Source of the DNA: Auritidibacter sp. Marseille-P8566
GTDB lineage: Bacteria; Bacteroidota; Bacteroidia; Flavobacteriales; Flavobacteriaceae
Length of the DNA stretch: 7,855 nucleotides
Direction of reading: 5' to 3'
Assembly: GCA_943325595.2 (NCBI GenBank)
Contig: CALPQA020000072.1
Coordinates: forward strand, 1 to 7,855
A model generated the notes under the pieces. That model had not been told where the DNA came from. It saw only the letters and a list, made by a program, of their open reading frames with translations, and made no database searches. Made by a program: the position numbers and the translations under genes. Shown piece by piece: positions 6,228-7,855 of this stretch (position 1 is the stretch's first letter; the number at the start of each line of letters is the position of its first letter).

Positions 6228-7205
6228 ATGTCGTCAGTAGAACCAATTTTACAAGAAAACAAAAATCGCTTTGTGATTTTTCCTATCAAGCACCATGATA
6301 TATGGGAATGGTACAAGAAAATGGAGGCTAGTTTTTGGACTGCTGAAGAAATTGATTTGTCGCAAGATTTAAACGATTGGAACAACAAACTTTCTGACGA
6401 AGAACGTTATTTTGTAAAGCATATTTTAGCGTTTTTTGCCGCTTCTGATGGTATAGTAAATGAAAACTTAGCGGAAAACTTTGTGAACGAAGTGCAATAT
6501 GCAGAAGCGAAATTTTTCTATGGTTTTCAAATTATGATGGAAAATATTCATAGCGAAACCTATTCGCTTTTGATTGATACGTATGTAAAAGATGAAGCCG
6601 AAAAAGACGAATTATTCAATGCTTTAGATGTTTTTCCTGCGATTAAGAAAAAAGCGGATTGGGCTTTGAAATGGATTGAATCGGATTCTTTCGCTGAACG
6701 ATTGATTGCATTTGCAGCTGTAGAAGGGATTTTCTTTTCTGGGGCTTTTTGTTCTATTTATTGGTTGAAAAAACGTGGTTTAATGCCAGGACTAACTTTT
6801 TCAAACGAATTAATTTCTCGTGATGAAGGAGTTCACTGTGATTTTGCGGTGCATTTGCACAACCACCACTTGGTGAATAAAGTTCCGAAAGATAGAATTC
6901 GTGAGATTATTGTGGATGCCTTAAAAATTGAAAGAGAATTCATAACAGAATCACTTCCTGTGAGTTTAATTGGGATGAATGCCACTTTAATGACGCAGTA
7001 TTTAGAATTTGTTGCCGACAGATTGTTAGTTGAATTAGGTTGCGACAGAGAATACAATACTACGAACCCGTTTGATTTTATGGATATGATTTCGCTTCAA
7101 GGAAAAACCAATTTCTTCGAAAAGAAAGTAGCTGAATATCAAAAATCGGGAGTTATGAATACGGATTCTCAAGCTCAAAAAATTAGCTTTGATGCTGATT
7201 TTTAG
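6228..7205 (+). CDS. nrdB: Ribonucleotide reductase class Ia small (beta) subunit
   Basis: A 325-residue R2 subunit that houses the diferric-tyrosyl radical used by NrdA to reduce ribonucleoside diphosphates. All ligands and the radical residue are present: Asp74 ([13 protein letters not shown]), Glu105 and His108 (MENIHSE), Tyr112 as the stable radical, Glu166 ([10 protein letters not shown]), and Glu200 and His203 ([10 protein letters not shown]). Spacings equal those of mouse R2. Tyr304 (AEYQKSGVM) corresponds to the C-terminal radical-transfer Tyr, and the final FDADF is the tail that docks into NrdA. The protein is notably eukaryote-like: long blocks such as [22 protein letters not shown] and GKTNFFEK are nearly as in animal R2, unlike E. 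coli NrdB. This eukaryote-like subgroup is established in Bacteroidota, so recent transfer need not be invoked. The ATG at 6228 follows A-rich sequence without a Shine-Dalgarno site. nrdA lies downstream after a 450-base structured gap. Confidence 0.97.
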   Translation: MSSVEPILQENKNRFVIFPIKHHDIWEWYKKMEASFWTAEEIDLSQDLNDWNNKLSDEERYFVKHILAFFAASDGIVNENLAENFVNEVQYAEAKFFYGFQIMMENIHSETYSLLIDTYVKDEAEKDELFNALDVFPAIKKKADWALKWIESDSFAERLIAFAAVEGIFFSGAFCSIYWLKKRGLMPGLTFSNELISRDEGVHCDFAVHLHNHHLVNKVPKDRIREIIVDALKIEREFITESLPVSLIGMNATLMTQYLEFVADRLLVELGCDREYNTTNPFDFMDMISLQGKTNFFEKKVAEYQKSGVMNTDSQAQKISFDADF

Positions 7206-7220
7206 AAAATAAACCTATAT

Positions 7221-7275
7221 GGACTTGAAGTCCTTGTGTTGGATTGGCAGACTAAAGCCTGAAAGGTAAATTACC
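7221..7275. repeat. Cluster of short palindromes directly after nrdB
   Basis: Three adjacent small hairpins: GGACT-TGA-AGTCC (7221-7233); CAGAC-TAAA-GCCTG with one mismatch (7248-7261); and GGTAA-A-TTACC (7265-7275). GATTGG (7242-7247) also pairs with CCAATC (7274-7279), which would enclose the second hairpin. The first two share an ACT...AGT/AGC core with the hairpin at 7368-7384. The style is that of REP-like intergenic repeats. Only 16 codons of open frame run through it (7219-7269), which I do not regard as a gene. Confidence 0.45.
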
Positions 7276-7289
7276 AATCTGTGAAATTA

Positions 7290-7339
7290 GCCACAGATTC
7301 GCAGATTAGAAATGATTTAAAAATCTGTGAATCTGTGGC
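7290..7339. repeat. 18-bp hairpin made of AATCTGTG-type repeats
   Basis: GCCACAGATTCGCAGATT (7290-7307) pairs with AATCTGTGAATCTGTGGC (7322-7339) over 18 bp with a single G-U position and a 14-base loop. The unit AATCTGTG(A/G) occurs three times on the plus strand: 7276-7284, 7322-7330 and 7330-7338. On the plus strand the stem is followed by A residues, not T, so it is not a standard terminator for nrdB. It resembles dispersed intergenic palindromes I associate with flavobacterial genomes. Confidence 0.65.
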
Positions 7340-7367
7340 AAAAAAACATTTTATAAATTTATGCGAG

Positions 7368-7390
7368 ATGCACTAAAAGTGCATAGTTTT
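7368..7390 (+). terminator. Terminator-like hairpin downstream of nrdB
   Basis: ATGCACT (7368-7374) and AGTGCAT (7378-7384) form a perfect 7-bp stem with an AAA loop, followed by AG and TTTT, then further AT-rich sequence. It is the best candidate for ending the nrdB transcript in the 450-base gap, but the U tract is short and interrupted, so it may instead be a member of the palindromic cluster upstream. Confidence 0.4.
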
Positions 7391-7472
7391 AAATATTTTT
7401 TAAAATATAAATTACACACCATATAGAGTTGCGGTTTGTTTAAAATCGTAATTAGTACTCAAAATTTATCAT

Positions 7473-7480
7473 TACATCTG
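7473..7480 (+). promoter_or_regulatory. Near-consensus -7 element of the Flavo-1-like RNA
   Basis: TACATCTG differs from TAnnTTTG at one position and ends right before AAGCCCTAGCCC, the beginning of the structured RNA. Transcription would therefore start at or near the first base of that element. No TTTG is present at the -33 distance. Confidence 0.4.
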
Positions 7481-7571
7481 AAGCCCTAGCCCAGATAGTA
7501 ATGGAAATCCTTTTTATTTTTTTTCTTTAAAAAAATAAAAAGATTGAAATGGATAGCTGGAAATAGCTCCA
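7481..7571 (+). ncRNA. Probable Flavo-1 structured RNA
   Basis: The element opens with AAGCCCTAGCCC and closes with GGATAGCTGGAAATAGCTCC, blocks I remember as conserved in the Flavo-1 RNA motif of flavobacteria, an RNA of unknown function. Visible pairing supports this: CTA (7486-7488) with TAG (7564-7566), CCAG (7491-7494) with CTGG (7557-7560), and a perfect 14-bp stem between 7510-7523 and 7529-7542 closed by a 5-base loop. Between the stems is a symmetric internal loop whose strands are near-copies, GATAGTAATGGA (7494-7505) and GATTGAAATGGA (7542-7553). The -7-like box abuts its 5' end, suggesting an independent transcript. However, no intrinsic terminator with a T run is seen between it and nrdA 85 bases on, so it could also form the nrdA leader. 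The family call is from memory of the conserved blocks, not from a search. Confidence 0.55.
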
Positions 7572-7576
7572 AAAAA

Positions 7577-7599
7577 TATGCTGAAACGAGTTCAGCATA
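7577..7599 (+). other. Perfect 9-bp hairpin between the Flavo-1-like RNA and nrdA
   Basis: TATGCTGAA (7577-7585) and TTCAGCATA (7591-7599) enclose a 5-base loop, ACGAG. The stem follows the 3' end of the structured RNA by 5 bases. It is followed by AATTAC and not a T run, so it is a poor intrinsic terminator. It may be a 3' stem of the RNA, a processing site or part of the nrdA leader. Confidence 0.5.
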
Positions 7600-7655
7600 A
7601 ATTACAAATAACGAAAAACAGCGAAGGGATTTTCTGTTTTTAAAAACAAAAAAGT

Positions 7656-7855
7656 ATGTACGTAGTAAAAAGAGATGGCCACAAAGAGCCAGTAATGTTC
7701 GACAAAATTACCGATAGAATTAAAAAACTATGCTATGGTTTGAACGATTTAGTTGATGCCGTAAAAGTAGCAATGCGAGTAATAGAAGGGCTTTATGATG
7801 GAGTTTCTACGTCAGAATTAGATAATTTAGCAGCCGAAACTGCGGCTTCGATGAC
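7656..7855 (+). CDS. nrdA: Ribonucleotide reductase class Ia large (alpha) subunit, N-terminal ATP-cone
   Basis: The first 66 codons of the catalytic subunit, cut by the window end. The start [18 protein letters not shown], then [11 protein letters not shown] and EGLYDG, and further on [16 protein letters not shown], is the N-terminal ATP-cone, very close to vertebrate RRM1 (which begins MHVIKRDGRQERVMFDKI). The ATP-cone senses ATP (active) versus dATP (inhibited), so overall dATP feedback control of the enzyme is predicted. The catalytic cysteines and the specificity site lie beyond the window. The ATG at 7656 follows AAAACAAAAAAGT, a typical A-rich Bacteroidota start. No TAnnTTTG box is evident directly upstream, so transcription may come from nrdB read-through or through the Flavo-1-like element. 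Confidence 0.95.
   Translation, partial: MYVVKRDGHKEPVMFDKITDRIKKLCYGLNDLVDAVKVAMRVIEGLYDGVSTSELDNLAAETAASM

Noticed and set aside
7219..7269. 16-codon open frame starting ATGGACTTGAAG after nrdB
   Set aside because: It runs through the palindrome cluster, so its sequence is dictated by hairpins. It is very short and has no promoter or recognisable product.
7635..7646. GTTTTTAAAAAC palindrome just before nrdA
   Set aside because: A self-complementary A/T tract with no loop-forming centre and no T run after it; probably just the A-rich translation start region.

Overview
The window is low-GC chromosomal DNA from a member of the Bacteroidota, most likely Flavobacterium or a close relative. 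Three things point there. The proteins are flavobacterial in flavour, and the class I ribonucleotide reductase is eukaryote-like. Several genes are preceded by the Bacteroidota -7 promoter element TAnnTTTG. Start codons follow A-rich sequence instead of Shine-Dalgarno sites. Almost everything is housekeeping; there is no prophage, insertion sequence, CRISPR array or recognisable defence island.

Layout. The 3' end of class 1 fructose-1,6-bisphosphatase (fbp, 1-525) faces a TerB-like protein on the other strand (620-1051), with a strong, probably bidirectional hairpin terminator between them. Divergent from the TerB gene is a tight plus-strand operon: a HupE/UreJ-type membrane protein (1242-1835), a deoxycytidylate deaminase (1840-2271), and a PDZ-containing C-terminal processing protease of family S41 (2272-3849). 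It ends 5 bases from a convergent minus-strand operon read in the order MarC-family membrane protein (5277-4702), a 66-residue two-helix membrane protein (4660-4460) and a small single-domain FAD protein (4457-3855). Divergent from marC is a cysteine-rich DUF3109 protein (5393-5959), whose predicted promoter almost touches its start codon, so its mRNA is probably leaderless.

The right end is a ribonucleotide reductase locus: nrdB (6228-7205) and the beginning of nrdA (7656 to the window edge). Together with the dCMP deaminase these genes serve deoxynucleotide supply: RNR makes dNDPs and the deaminase feeds dUMP to thymidylate synthesis. The 450-base gap between nrdB and nrdA holds no convincing gene but much structure: several short palindromes with a shared ACT...AGT/AGC core, an 18-bp hairpin built from AATCTGTG-type repeats, a terminator-like hairpin, and an element I recognise as probably the Flavo-1 structured RNA, with its own near-consensus -7 box. 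No clear terminator separates that RNA from nrdA.

The most interesting parts are therefore non-coding: the nrdB-nrdA spacer, a 9-bp inverted repeat overlapping the candidate nrdB promoters, and the leaderless DUF3109 gene. Among the proteins, the MarC/small membrane protein/mini-flavoprotein cluster is the least understood.
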